Notes: generated from the sequence alone by a model not told the origin. Shown: positions 7,738-16,032, counted from the first letter of the stretch. The stretch: DNA of 64,000 bases from Pseudomonas viridiflava (GCF_900591205.1 NZ_UUPU01000082.1:1-64000); one strand, 5' to 3'. Numbers and translations are program-made.

Positions 7738-10062
7738 TTAATTCATCCAGCCCTTGACCCAATCCATCACCGATTCCGCGTCAGCCGGGGCACTGCCACC
7801 GCACGCGGGACCGGGTGGCGGTTCGCTGCCGCGAATATACGGCATCTGCACCGCACCTGGGCAGTTGGCATCGGAGCCCTGCCCCGTGTGCGGATCAATC
7901 CATGCCTGCACGATATTGTCCGGCTGCGGCATGTTCAGCGGCAGCGGGTCGGCCTTGCGCATGAAACTGGTCCAGACCTGCAGTGCACCCGTGGCGCCGG
8001 TAAACGGGGTCTTGCCGTTGTCGTCACGACCCAGCCACACCACCGCGAGCACATCCTGGCCAAAACCGGCGAACCAGCTGTCACGCGAGTCGTTACTGGT
8101 TCCGGTTTTGCCCGCCAGCGTCAGGTTCGAAGGCAGAACCTTATAGACAGAGCTGCCGGTGCCTTCACGCATCACGCGCTGCATGGCGTTCTGGATCAGG
8201 TAGATGGAGCCTGCATCGAAACGCTGCTGAATCTGGAACGGGTAGCGCTTGAGCGGCTCGCCCTCGGCAGTCAGCACGCTGCGAATGCCGCGCATCGGAG
8301 TATTAAAGCCGCCGTTGGCGAGGGTCTGGTACATGGTCGCCACTTCCATCGGCGTCATTGCACCGGCGCCCAGCAGGATCGACGGGAAAGCCGGGAATTC
8401 ACGGGTGATGCCCAGGCGCGCCAGGGTCTTGAGCACATTCGGCACACCCACTTCCAGCCCCAGGCGGGAGGTGGAAATGTTGTAGGAATGCGCCAGCCCC
8501 TGGTACAGGAACACCGTACCGTGGGAGCGACGATCAAAGTTCTGCGGCGTCCACACCTGGCCATCCGCACCTTTGACCGACAACGGGTCATCCGACAGCC
8601 AACTGGTGAGGCTGTATTTGCTCGGTTTCTCCAAGGCCGTCAGGTAGACCGCCGGCTTGACCAACGAGCCGATCGGTCGCACAGCGTCGAGCGCACGGTT
8701 GAAACCGGCGAAACTCGCCTGGCGACTGCCGATCATGGCCTGGACTTCACCGGTTTCCGGGTTGGTCACCACCATTGCCGCTTCCACTTCGTCGGAGCCT
8801 TTGCGGCCCGTCAGGCGCTTGAAGGTGTCGTTGACCGACGCTTCGGCCTTCATCTGCAGGATCGGGTCGAAACTGGTGAAGATGCGCAGCCCCTCCTCGG
8901 TCAAGTCTTCGTCGCGGTAGTCTTCACGCAACTGACGCTTGACCAGGTCGATGAAGCCCGGGAAAGAGCTGTCGGCCAGCTTGCCGCGAGTGGTCACACC
9001 CAGTGGCATTTTCTTGGCTGCGGCGACTTGCTCAGCGGTGGCAACGCCCTGCTGTTCAAGCACATCGAGCACCAGGTTACGGCGTTCAAGCGCACGCTCC
9101 GGGTTACGACGCGGGTTGTAGTAGGACGGCCCCTTGACCATCCCCACCAGCAACGCGACCTGATGCAGCTTGAGTTCGGACAGCGGCTGGCCAAAGAAGA
9201 ACTGGCTGGCCAACCCAAAACCATGCACCGCCCGCTGGCCGTCCTGGCCGACGAAGACCTCGTTGAGGTAAGCCTCAAGGATTTCCTGCTTGCTGTAATG
9301 CAGCTCAAGCAGCATCGCCATCATGGCTTCGGTGAGCTTGCGGGTCAGGCTGCGCTCATTGGTCAGGTAGAAGTTCTTGACCAATTGTTGCGTCAGCGTA
9401 CTGCCGCCCTGGGTCATCCTGCCGCCAGAGGTGTTGACCCAAATGGCACGGGCAATCGACTTCGGCGACACGCCCCAGTGGCTGTAGAAATCGCGGTCTT
9501 CTACCGCAACCAGGGTTTCCAGCAGGTACGGCGGCACCTGATCAAGCTTGATCAGGATGCGATCTTCAAGGTTTTTCGGGTAAATCCCGCCGATCATCAG
9601 CGGTTCCAGGCGCACCACCGGCAGCTTGGAGCCATTGAGCGACGACAGCTCGGCCACATAGTCGCCGGAGAAGCGCACGCGCACCGGCTGGGCTTTTTCC
9701 AGGCCCTCATAGAACTGGAAGCCACGGGTGTTCAGGTCGACGGTGTTGCCGCTGACGGCGGCCGCGCCCGGGCCATTGCTCACAGGCTCGCGGCGATAGC
9801 CCAAGGCGTCAAGCTCGGTGAGGAAGTCATCCTTGCTCAGCTTCTGGCCGGTGAACAGTTCCAGCGGGCGTGCATACACCTTGGCCGGAATGGTCCAGCG
9901 CTTGCCGGAGAACTTCTCCTGGACCACAGCGTCGAGGTACACCGCGAAGCCGGCGAGCACCACAAGGCCAACCAGGCCGAGTTTGAGCGCCCAGCCGAGC
10001 CATGGGCGCAAGCCACGGGAAGGAGGTTTTTTACGGGAACGGGGAGATCGGGTTCGAGTCAT
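7738..10062 (-). CDS. mrcB: Penicillin-binding protein 1B
   Basis: Bifunctional class A PBP that polymerises and cross-links peptidoglycan in the periplasm. Domains in order: a short basic cytoplasmic tail, one membrane anchor (residues about 23-45), a UvrB-like domain 2, a GT51 glycosyltransferase with EDRDFYSHWG and GGSTLTQQLVKN, and a transpeptidase with SxxK (GSLVKP), SYN and KTGTS. At 774 residues it is of normal length. No ribosome-binding site precedes the ATG. A perfect TATAAT lies only eight bases upstream, so the mRNA may be nearly leaderless or the true start may be slightly downstream. Confidence 0.95.
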   Translation of the reverse strand: MTRTRSPRSRKKPPSRGLRPWLGWALKLGLVGLVVLAGFAVYLDAVVQEKFSGKRWTIPAKVYARPLELFTGQKLSKDDFLTELDALGYRREPVSNGPGAAAVSGNTVDLNTRGFQFYEGLEKAQPVRVRFSGDYVAELSSLNGSKLPVVRLEPLMIGGIYPKNLEDRILIKLDQVPPYLLETLVAVEDRDFYSHWGVSPKSIARAIWVNTSGGRMTQGGSTLTQQLVKNFYLTNERSLTRKLTEAMMAMLLELHYSKQEILEAYLNEVFVGQDGQRAVHGFGLASQFFFGQPLSELKLHQVALLVGMVKGPSYYNPRRNPERALERRNLVLDVLEQQGVATAEQVAAAKKMPLGVTTRGKLADSSFPGFIDLVKRQLREDYRDEDLTEEGLRIFTSFDPILQMKAEASVNDTFKRLTGRKGSDEVEAAMVVTNPETGEVQAMIGSRQASFAGFNRALDAVRPIGSLVKPAVYLTALEKPSKYSLTSWLSDDPLSVKGADGQVWTPQNFDRRSHGTVFLYQGLAHSYNISTSRLGLEVGVPNVLKTLARLGITREFPAFPSILLGAGAMTPMEVATMYQTLANGGFNTPMRGIRSVLTAEGEPLKRYPFQIQQRFDAGSIYLIQNAMQRVMREGTGSSVYKVLPSNLTLAGKTGTSNDSRDSWFAGFGQDVLAVVWLGRDDNGKTPFTGATGALQVWTSFMRKADPLPLNMPQPDNIVQAWIDPHTGQGSDANCPGAVQMPYIRGSEPPPGPACGGSAPADAESVMDWVKGWMN

Positions 10063-10070
10063 GGCGGCGG

Positions 10071-10076
10071 ATTATA
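10071..10076 (-). promoter_or_regulatory. -10 element just before mrcB
   Basis: Perfect TATAAT on the minus strand; the -35 is weak (CATGTT, 18-bp spacing). It would place the transcript start about two bases before the mrcB ATG. Confidence 0.4.
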
Positions 10077-10114
10077 CGCACTTTATTGATGATCAACATG
10101 AGCCGGACAGCGGT

Positions 10115-10142
10115 TTGCACGACCGGTTGTAACCGCCATAAT
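10115..10142 (+). promoter_or_regulatory. Promoter of the kinase-fusion gene
   Basis: TTGCAC (10115-10120), 16-bp spacer, CATAAT (10137-10142). It fits transcription of the gene starting at 10181, whose GTG is preceded by AAGGA. Confidence 0.5.
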
Positions 10143-10180
10143 GCCGGCCATGATTTCCCCCAGACTTTGAAGGATCGCCC

Positions 10181-11737
10181 GTGAGCCAGTCCCTGATTGC
10201 CGCCCTGCAAAACCCGGCTTTATACCCCCATCCGGTTGAAGCGTTCCAGGTCATCGAGACCCATATTTCCTGGGTCATCCTGACCGGCCCCTACGCTTAT
10301 AAGCTGAAGAAGCCGATGAACTTCGGTTTTCTGGACTTCACCCGGCTGGACGATCGGGGTCACTTCTGCAACGAAGAGCTGCGCCTCAACCAACGCCTGA
10401 CCGAAGATTTGTATCTTGAAGTGTTGCCGATTACCGGCACCGCCGACGCACCTCAGTTGGGCGGCGAAGGCCCGGTTATCGAGTACGCGCTGAAAATGCG
10501 TCAGTTCCCGCAGAGCCAATTGCTCAGCACCTTGCAGGCCAATGGCGAACTGACCAATGCGCACATTGATGAAATGGCCAAACAGATCGCGCACTTCCAC
10601 CTCACCGCGCCGAAAGTCCCGCAAGACCACGCCGCCGGCACACCGGACGAAGTGATGGCGCCGGTGCGGCAGAACTTCGAGCAGGTCCGCCCGTTCCTCA
10701 GCGACAAGGCCGACCTGGCTCAACTCGAAGCCCTGCAAGCGTGGGCCGAAAGCAGCTTCGAGCGCCTCACGCCGTTGCTGGCACAGCGCAAGCTGGATGG
10801 CTTCACCCGCGAATGCCATGGCGATATCCACTTGGGCAACGCCACCTTGATCGACGGCCATGTGGTGATCTTCGACTGCATCGAGTTCAACGAACCGTTC
10901 CGCTTCACCGATGTGTACGCCGACACCGGGTTCCTGGCCATGGACCTCGAAGACCGTGGCCTCAAATCCCTGGCGCGGCGCTTTATCAGCCAGTATCTGG
11001 AGCTGACCGGCGACTATCAGGGCCTGGAACTGCTGAACTTCTATAAAGCCTATCGGGCAATGGTGCGCGCCAAGGTCGCGCTGTTCAGCATGCCGAGCGA
11101 GGCCAGCCCTGTGCAGCGCGCCACCACGCTGCGCCAATACCGCAACTACGCCAACCTGGCGGAAAGCTACAGCACCATTCCGTCACGCTTCGTGGCGATT
11201 ACCCACGGTGTTTCTGCGGTAGGCAAAAGCCACGTCGCCATGCGCCTGGTGGAAGCCTTGGGCGCGGTGCGCGTGCGTTCGGATGTGGAGCGCAAGCGCC
11301 TGTTCGGCGAGCAGCAGGTAGAAAACACGCCACAGGCCGGTATCTACGCGACTGATGCCAGCGCAGCCACCTACGCCCGCCTGAATGAAATCGCCGATAC
11401 CATTCTGCGCGCCGGCTACCCGGTAGTGCTGGATGCCACCTTCTTGAAGCGCGAACAACGCGATGCAGCGGCAAAGGTTGCCGAAGCCACCGGCGCACCC
11501 TTCCTGATCCTCGATTGCAACGCGCCGCAAGCCGTGATCGTCAGTTGGCTGGAGCAGCGCCAGGCCGACAACAACGATCCTTCCGACGCTACGCTGAGCG
11601 TTATCGAGGAACAGCAGGCCAGTCGCGACCCGCTGACCGCCGAAGAACTGTTGCTGAGCAAGCGCGTGGAAACCAACCAAAGCGGGACGCTCGACGCCTT
11701 GGTCGCACAAATTCGCCAACGCCTGCCGGGCCTGTAA
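10181..11737 (+). CDS. Aminoglycoside phosphotransferase-like / P-loop kinase fusion
   Basis: 518-residue cytosolic protein made of two kinase-like halves. Residues about 20-320 are an APH/choline-kinase-like fold with the catalytic motif CHGDIHLGN and the metal-binding DCIEFN. Residues about 340-518 are a P-loop kinase (THGVSAVGKSH, then RSDVERKRLFG) related to AAA_33/zeta-type small-molecule kinases. The family is widespread in proteobacteria and annotated as a bifunctional aminoglycoside phosphotransferase/ATP-binding protein. Its natural substrate is not known and resistance should not be assumed. The start is GTG with AAGGA upstream; the gene is divergent from mrcB. Confidence 0.85.
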   Translation: MSQSLIAALQNPALYPHPVEAFQVIETHISWVILTGPYAYKLKKPMNFGFLDFTRLDDRGHFCNEELRLNQRLTEDLYLEVLPITGTADAPQLGGEGPVIEYALKMRQFPQSQLLSTLQANGELTNAHIDEMAKQIAHFHLTAPKVPQDHAAGTPDEVMAPVRQNFEQVRPFLSDKADLAQLEALQAWAESSFERLTPLLAQRKLDGFTRECHGDIHLGNATLIDGHVVIFDCIEFNEPFRFTDVYADTGFLAMDLEDRGLKSLARRFISQYLELTGDYQGLELLNFYKAYRAMVRAKVALFSMPSEASPVQRATTLRQYRNYANLAESYSTIPSRFVAITHGVSAVGKSHVAMRLVEALGAVRVRSDVERKRLFGEQQVENTPQAGIYATDASAATYARLNEIADTILRAGYPVVLDATFLKREQRDAAAKVAEATGAPFLILDCNAPQAVIVSWLEQRQADNNDPSDATLSVIEEQQASRDPLTAEELLLSKRVETNQSGTLDALVAQIRQRLPGL

Positions 11738-11829
11738 GAAAAATTTCTTGGTCGTGTCGTCTACTTGGGCGCACGGCCAAGCAATAGTGGCACTATAATG
11801 GCGTCATAAATCCAACAGGAGTCGCCTTC

Positions 11830-12174
11830 ATGAGTCAGCCCAAGCTTCTCGATACCCCGCTCTACTCGCTCCTGCATAAAGACGATGTCCGAGGTTTCAA
11901 CCAGGAACGCCCGAAAGACGCCGCCATCGACATGCGTGGCGGCGATTTTCGTGGGCTCGACCTGCGTGAGCTGAATGCCACCGGCGTGGACTTTACCGAC
12001 GCGTATTTCCGCTCCGCCGACCTGCGCGGCCTGGATTTGCGCGAGTGCTCACTGGAAGGCGCCAGCCTGGCCCATGCCCAGATCTCGGGCACCTACTTCC
12101 CACCCGAACTGACCGCCGATGAGATCCTTATGTCGGTGAATTTCGGTACTCGCCTGCGCTACCGCACCAAGTAA
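11830..12174 (+). CDS. Pentapeptide repeat protein
   Basis: 114-residue protein whose middle (residues about 35-90) is a run of pentapeptide repeats of the A(D/N)LxX type, for example DFRGL, DLREL, DFTDA, ADLRG and ASLAH. These should form a short right-handed beta-helix with leucines or phenylalanines inside. AACAGGAG precedes the ATG at normal distance. The function is unknown. It is too short to resemble the gyrase-protecting Qnr proteins, and the gene is conserved at this place in Pseudomonas. Confidence 0.82.
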   Translation: MSQPKLLDTPLYSLLHKDDVRGFNQERPKDAAIDMRGGDFRGLDLRELNATGVDFTDAYFRSADLRGLDLRECSLEGASLAHAQISGTYFPPELTADEILMSVNFGTRLRYRTK

Positions 12175-12189
12175 ATATCGCCGCTTCGA

Positions 12190-12216
12190 CCCCGGTCACG
12201 TACAAACGTACCGGGG
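12190..12216 (+). terminator. Hairpin after the pentapeptide gene
   Basis: CCCCGGT / ACCGGGG stem about 15 bp after the stop, without a U-run. It is a possible transcript end or 3' stabiliser. The rest of the gap to 12378 shows only the upstream region of the TfoX-like gene. Confidence 0.4.
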
Positions 12217-12378
12217 CATCCCCACCTGCCGTCCGTCAAAATCCTCGCGCCATTCTTATAAGCTTTTAGGCCGTTTCCAGCCAAAGAACTACGCTTTTCC
12301 TACTGAGCGCTACACTCCTTTTCAGGCTTGCCTGGTCACGATACCCACCGCACCATTCGGCCGTCGCAAGGAGGCTTG

Positions 12379-12651
12379 ATGAACGATGAGCTGCAACACC
12401 TGAAAAACCTCGGCAAGACGTCAGCGCAGTGGCTGCATGCGGTGGGCATCCACAGCGCGTCTGACTTGCGCCGCCTGGGGGCGGTCGATGCCTATCGAGC
12501 CGTACGCACTCGCGGGTTTCGGGCGTCGAAAGTGCTGCTGTACGCAATCGAAGGGGCATTAATGGATGTGCACTGGAACGACATTCCTGCCGAGCGCAAG
12601 GACGCGTTGAACCGTCAGTTGGATGCAATCTCGGCGCGCCAGAAGAATTAG
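12379..12651 (+). CDS. TfoX C-terminal domain protein
   Basis: 90-residue protein matching only the C-terminal domain of TfoX/Sxy, with the helix-hairpin-helix-like LKNLGKTSAQWLHAVGI and the RTRGFRASKVLLYAIEGA segment. The N-terminal TfoX domain is absent, as in many small Pseudomonas relatives. TfoX activates competence genes in other gammaproteobacteria; whether this short form does so is unknown. The ATG at 12379 is preceded by a strong AAGGAGG, which settles the start against the longer frame from 12328. Confidence 0.82.
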   Translation: MNDELQHLKNLGKTSAQWLHAVGIHSASDLRRLGAVDAYRAVRTRGFRASKVLLYAIEGALMDVHWNDIPAERKDALNRQLDAISARQKN

Positions 12652-12715
12652 ACCAATGTTTACGGGGATTTCGAACGAGCGTTTGAGAAAAACTCAAGCA
12701 CATTCCAAACAGAGG

Positions 12716-12743
12716 TTGACTCTCAAATGAGAATCGTTATGAT
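12716..12743 (+). promoter_or_regulatory. prrF promoter
   Basis: TTGACT (12716-12721), 16-bp spacer, TATGAT (12738-12743), placing the start near 12750, exactly where the conserved PrrF 5' end begins. Confidence 0.8.
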
Positions 12744-12747
12744 TATC
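12729..12747 (+). promoter_or_regulatory. Fur box of prrF
   Basis: The 19-bp segment starting GAGAATCG and ending GATTATC matches the Fur consensus (GATAAT-GATAAT-C-ATTATC) at 14 of 19 positions by my count. It covers the -10 element, so iron-loaded Fur would block the promoter. Confidence 0.85.
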
Positions 12748-12749
12748 AC

Positions 12750-12863
12750 AACTGGTCGCGAGATCAGCCGATAACTGAAAGACCATTGGTTCGGACTCTC
12801 AGATTATCTCCTCATCAGGCTAATCACGGTTATTTGACCCGGCTTTTTGCCGGGTCTTTTTTT
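12750..12863 (+). ncRNA. prrF: PrrF small RNA
   Basis: Iron-starvation sRNA, the Pseudomonas functional counterpart of RyhB. It base-pairs with mRNAs of non-essential iron proteins (sodB, TCA-cycle enzymes) to spare iron. The conserved 5' core ACTGGTCGCGAGATCAGCC starts at 12751. The unstructured middle includes CTCCTCATCAGGCTAATCACG. The transcript ends in an intrinsic terminator: GACCCGGC / GCCGGGTC stem and seven Us (12836-12863). About 114 nt is the family length. Only one copy is present here, beside a heme-import operon. P. aeruginosa has a tandem pair at the equivalent place. Confidence 0.92.
12836..12863 (+). terminator. prrF terminator
   Basis: Eight-base-pair GC-rich stem with a five-U loop and a seven-U tail. 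It is 19 bp from the end of hmuV on the other strand and may limit read-through from both sides. Confidence 0.9.
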
Positions 12864-12881
12864 GCCTGAAGAAAACCAAGC

Positions 12882-13649
12882 TCAGCGCGCAATGATCAGC
12901 GGGTGCCCACGCTCCGGGTGCGGCTGAACCAACACCTCCAGGCCAAAGACAGCCTTCAGTGGCCCCGGGCGCATCACCTGCGTCGGCGTATCCAAGGCAT
13001 GGGGCCGCCCCTGCTCCAGCAACAGAATTCGATCACAGTAACGCGCCGCCAGGTTCAGGTCGTGCAGGATCACCAGCACCGCCGCACCGCGATCGGCGAA
13101 GGTGCGAATGGCCTGCAATGTGGTGTGTTGATGCAACGGGTCGAGCATCGACGTCGGCTCATCCAGCAGCAGCGTCTGCCCCGCCTCACCGGGCCATAAC
13201 TGCGCCAGCACCCGCGCCAGGTGCACGCGCTGACGTTCGCCACCGGACAATGCCAAGTAGCTGCGACCGCTCAAATGCCCGACATCTGCCGCCTGCAACG
13301 CCGCCTCGATGATTTCGTCATCGCGCACACGCCCTGTCTGATGAGGCAAGCGGCCCATGCCAACGACTTCCTCAACCCGAAACGCGAAGTCCAGGGTTGA
13401 GCTCTGAGGCAACACTGCCAGTCGCTGGGCCCGTTGCGCGCCGCGCCAATCCTTGAGGGCCTGCTGATCCAGCCATACCCTGCCCTGGTCCGGATGCAGC
13501 TCACCGCACAACGCACCGAGCAACGTGCTCTTGCCCGCGCCATTGGGGCCGAGCACGCCGAGGACCTGACCCGGCAGCAGGTCGAGGGTGATGTCCGCCA
13601 ATACGGTTTTGCCACCGCGACGGATATGCAGATCTTCCACTCGCAGCAT
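12882..13649 (-). CDS. hmuV: Heme ABC transporter ATPase
   Basis: ATP-hydrolysing subunit of the heme importer HmuTUV. All ABC motifs are visible: Walker A GPNGAGKST, signature LSGGERQR, Walker B LLLDEP, and the switch histidine in VILHDLNLAARY. At 255 residues it fits the HmuV family. Its ATG overlaps the hmuU stop by one base, so hmuT, hmuU and hmuV form a tightly coupled operon. Iron and siderophore ATPases are similar; the heme assignment rests on HmuT and the family-specific sequence. Confidence 0.9.
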   Translation of the reverse strand: MLRVEDLHIRRGGKTVLADITLDLLPGQVLGVLGPNGAGKSTLLGALCGELHPDQGRVWLDQQALKDWRGAQRAQRLAVLPQSSTLDFAFRVEEVVGMGRLPHQTGRVRDDEIIEAALQAADVGHLSGRSYLALSGGERQRVHLARVLAQLWPGEAGQTLLLDEPTSMLDPLHQHTTLQAIRTFADRGAAVLVILHDLNLAARYCDRILLLEQGRPHALDTPTQVMRPGPLKAVFGLEVLVQPHPERGHPLIIAR

Positions 13650-14686
13650 CAGGCACGCCCCCGCAACAACAGGTAAAGAAAAAACGGCGCGCCAATAAAC
13701 GCAGTCACAATTCCGATCGGCAATTCCGCCGGGGCCAGTGCCAGGCGTGCGACCAGGTCGGCAAACAACAACAGGCTCGCGCCGGCCAATACCGACGCCG
13801 GTAACAGCACGCGATGATCAGGCCCAGCCAGCAGGCGTACCAGATGCGGCACCACCAGCCCCACAAACCCGATCATGCCCGCCGCCGCCACGGCCGCGCC
13901 CACACCGAGTGCGGTGCAGAACACCAGCTCGCGCTTGAGCCCTTCCACGTCGATCCCAAGGTGACTCGCCTCCGACTCGCCCAGCAGCAGCGCATTCAGC
14001 GCCTTGGCACGGCGCGGCAACCACAGCGCCACACCGCCGCTCACCAGCAGCAAGGGCCACAACCGCGAATAACTGGCGCCGTTGAGGCTGCCCAGGTTCC
14101 AGAAGGTCAAGGTGCGCAGGGTCGCGTCGTCCGCCAGATAGGTGAACAGGCCGACCGCCGAGCTGGCCAGGGCCGTCAGGGCAATGCCAGCGAGCAGCAT
14201 CGTCGCGACATTGGTCTGGCCGTTGCGCCGCCCCAGCCGATAGACCAGCGCCGTGACGCCCAAACCGCCAAGGAACGCACACAACGACAACAGGTACGGC
14301 CCGAACGCATCCGGCAGCCCGCCAAAAAACGTACCGCCGACAATCGCCACCGCCGCCCCCAGCGCCGCACCACTGGAGACCCCCACCAACCCGGGGTCGG
14401 CCAGCGGGTTGCGAAACAAGCCTTGCATGGCCACGCCCGACAACGCCAACACCCCGCCCACCGCCAGCCCCAGCAAGGTGCGCGGCAAACGGATCTGCCC
14501 CAGGATCAGCTCAGCCTGCTCCAACCCTTGCGCCTGGATCGGCACCCCCATCAAGCGCAACGCCGCCTTGAGTGTATCCAGCAATGGCAGGCTTACCGGC
14601 CCCAGCGCCAAAGAGAGCCAGGTCGCCAGCACACACAGCAGTGCCAGCCCGATAAACAACGTGCGCGGTTTAACCAGAGTGGTCAT
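13649..14686 (-). CDS. hmuU: Heme ABC transporter permease
   Basis: Integral-membrane subunit of the FecCD/BtuC type, 345 residues with about ten membrane helices, carrying heme across the inner membrane. The conserved GGVLALSGVAMQGLFRNPLADPGLVGVSSGA stretch is the FecCD hallmark that contacts the ATPase and substrate pathway. The ATG overlaps the hmuT stop by four bases (ATGA). Confidence 0.9.
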   Translation of the reverse strand: MTTLVKPRTLFIGLALLCVLATWLSLALGPVSLPLLDTLKAALRLMGVPIQAQGLEQAELILGQIRLPRTLLGLAVGGVLALSGVAMQGLFRNPLADPGLVGVSSGAALGAAVAIVGGTFFGGLPDAFGPYLLSLCAFLGGLGVTALVYRLGRRNGQTNVATMLLAGIALTALASSAVGLFTYLADDATLRTLTFWNLGSLNGASYSRLWPLLLVSGGVALWLPRRAKALNALLLGESEASHLGIDVEGLKRELVFCTALGVGAAVAAAGMIGFVGLVVPHLVRLLAGPDHRVLLPASVLAGASLLLFADLVARLALAPAELPIGIVTAFIGAPFFLYLLLRGRA

Positions 14687-15561
14687 GGGGAGGTTTTAGC
14701 CTGAGACGGATAGAACCCTTCAGACAGCTTCACCAGACTTTGCGGCAGGCGCGGCCCCAAGCCACCCACCAGCAGGGTCGGGTCCAGCTCAAAAACGCGG
14801 CCGGTTTTGGCGGCCGGCGTCGAGGCCAGGATCGGATTCTCCTTGAACAAGGCCGCACGCGCCGCCTCACCGGTCAGGGCGCGATCGGCAAACACCAGCA
14901 CATCCGGGCTCAACCCGGCCAATGACTCCACGGAGAACGGCTTGTAACCGCTGTGAGTTGCCAGGTTATGCCCGCCCGCCTGCTGCAACAGCCAGTCGGC
15001 CGCTGTGTCTTTACCCGCGATCAGCGGTTTACCGCCCGCGTGCCCGAGCAGCAGCAACACACCCGGCGCCTTTTGCGTGGTCTGGGCCTTGGCAACCCAG
15101 CCCTTCTGCTGGTCGAGTGCTTGCTCATATCCGCTAAACAATTGGTTGGCCTTGGCTTCATTGCCCAGCAGCTTGCCCAGGTGCTGCAGGTTGCCTTTGA
15201 GCGTCGGCAGATCCGGCTGCGCCGAGAACATCTCTACCTGCACACCCGCGCCGCGAATTTGCGCCAACACCGGCGGCGGCCCCATTTCTTCGGTGCCGAC
15301 CAGCACTTGTGGGCGCAGGCTCAGAATGCCTTCAGCGGATAACTGGCGCTGATAACCAATACTCGGCAATGCCTTGAGGGACTCCGGATGCTGGCTGGTG
15401 GTGTCCACGCCCACCAGCTTCGACTCACCGCCCAGCGCCGTCACCCATTCCGACAGCGCCCCACCGGCACTTACCCAGCGTTGAGGCAGCTCAGAGGCTT
15501 GCGCCCCGTGGTTGACCAGCAGTCCGACAACAAGCGCAATAGCACTGGCACTCAGGCGCAT
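14683..15561 (-). CDS. hmuT: Heme-binding periplasmic protein
   Basis: Periplasmic heme-binding protein that delivers heme to HmuUV. A signal peptide (MRLSASAIALVVGLLV, cleavage near AQA/SE) precedes the class III binding fold. The heme-ligand tyrosine is Tyr70 of the precursor, in GYQRQLSAEG; SAGGALSE and GVDTTS are further family signatures. I place the start at the ATG at 15561 (292 residues). It has GGAAGGA upstream and a proper signal peptide, unlike the much longer open frame. A Fur-type promoter lies about 110 bp upstream. Confidence 0.9.
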   Translation of the reverse strand: MRLSASAIALVVGLLVNHGAQASELPQRWVSAGGALSEWVTALGGESKLVGVDTTSQHPESLKALPSIGYQRQLSAEGILSLRPQVLVGTEEMGPPPVLAQIRGAGVQVEMFSAQPDLPTLKGNLQHLGKLLGNEAKANQLFSGYEQALDQQKGWVAKAQTTQKAPGVLLLLGHAGGKPLIAGKDTAADWLLQQAGGHNLATHSGYKPFSVESLAGLSPDVLVFADRALTGEAARAALFKENPILASTPAAKTGRVFELDPTLLVGGLGPRLPQSLVKLSEGFYPSQAKTSP

Positions 15562-15671
15562 AACAGGGTTTCCTTCCAAGGCAGGGCCTATCGAGCACTC
15601 ATCGATGTGACAGAAAACCTGTGCAACGCATCGAACCAAGCACCCGGTCAGCCAACGGGCGAAGCCGGCAT

Positions 15672-15699
15672 TTGATAATTGTTTGCATTTGAACGTCAA
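15672..15699 (-). promoter_or_regulatory. hmuTUV promoter
   Basis: Minus-strand TTGACG (15694-15699), 16-bp spacer, TATCAA (15672-15677). It gives a leader of about 100 bases before hmuT. The spacer contains a Fur-like site. Confidence 0.6.
15674..15692. promoter_or_regulatory. Candidate Fur box between hmuT and the Rieske gene
   Basis: Plus-strand GATAATTGTTTGCATTTGA matches the 19-bp Fur consensus at about 11 positions, with a perfect first hexamer. It sits between the -35 and -10 of the hmuT promoter and 22 bp before the Rieske start, so it could control both directions. Confidence 0.55.
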
Positions 15700-15714
15700 G
15701 GCATAAGGATTGAA

Positions 15715-16032
15715 ATGAAGTTTCTCTGCCCCTCCGATGCCCTGGCGCCCAACAGCAGCCTCGGTTTTGATATCGACGGCTGCAAGCTGCTGGCCGTGCG
15801 ACGCGACGGCGTTGCCAACTTCTATATCAACCGCTGCCCCCATCGCGGCATTCCGCTGGAATGGCAGCCAAACCATTTTCTCGACACCAGTGCCAGCCTG
15901 ATCCAGTGCGCCACCCACGGCGCGCTGTTCCTGATCGAAAGCGGCGAGTGCATCGCCGGCCCCTGCGCGGGGCAAAGCCTCACCGCCCTGCCCGGCCGCG
16001 AAGACGAACAGGGGCTGTGGGTGCAGCTCTAG
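15715..16032 (+). CDS. Rieske [2Fe-2S] protein
   Basis: 105-residue soluble Rieske-type protein. The cluster ligands are present in order: CPHRG (Cys and His) and CATHGALF (Cys and His). The AAGGA before the ATG at 15715 fixes the start. It resembles stand-alone NirD/dioxygenase-ferredoxin-like domains, probably an electron carrier, but no partner oxygenase or reductase is adjacent. It is divergent from hmuTUV with the Fur-like site between, and its 3' end overlaps sfsA tail-to-tail by four bases. Confidence 0.85.
   Translation: MKFLCPSDALAPNSSLGFDIDGCKLLAVRRDGVANFYINRCPHRGIPLEWQPNHFLDTSASLIQCATHGALFLIESGECIAGPCAGQSLTALPGREDEQGLWVQL

Noticed and set aside
6600..7757. 385-codon plus-strand frame across the YqcC and lipoprotein genes
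   Set aside because: Arg/Gly/Ala-rich shadow of two well-supported minus-strand genes, with no ribosome-binding site.
10181..11737. Antibiotic-resistance gene
   Set aside because: The APH-like half belongs to a widespread chromosomal fusion family in conserved context, with no mobile-element association.
11794..11799. TATAAT as promoter of the pentapeptide gene
   Set aside because: No acceptable -35 at 16-18 bp; left out as a separate feature.
14683..15975. 430-codon version of hmuT
   Set aside because: The extra N-terminus overlaps the divergent Rieske gene and the Fur-type promoter. The ATG at 15561 has a ribosome-binding site and a signal peptide.
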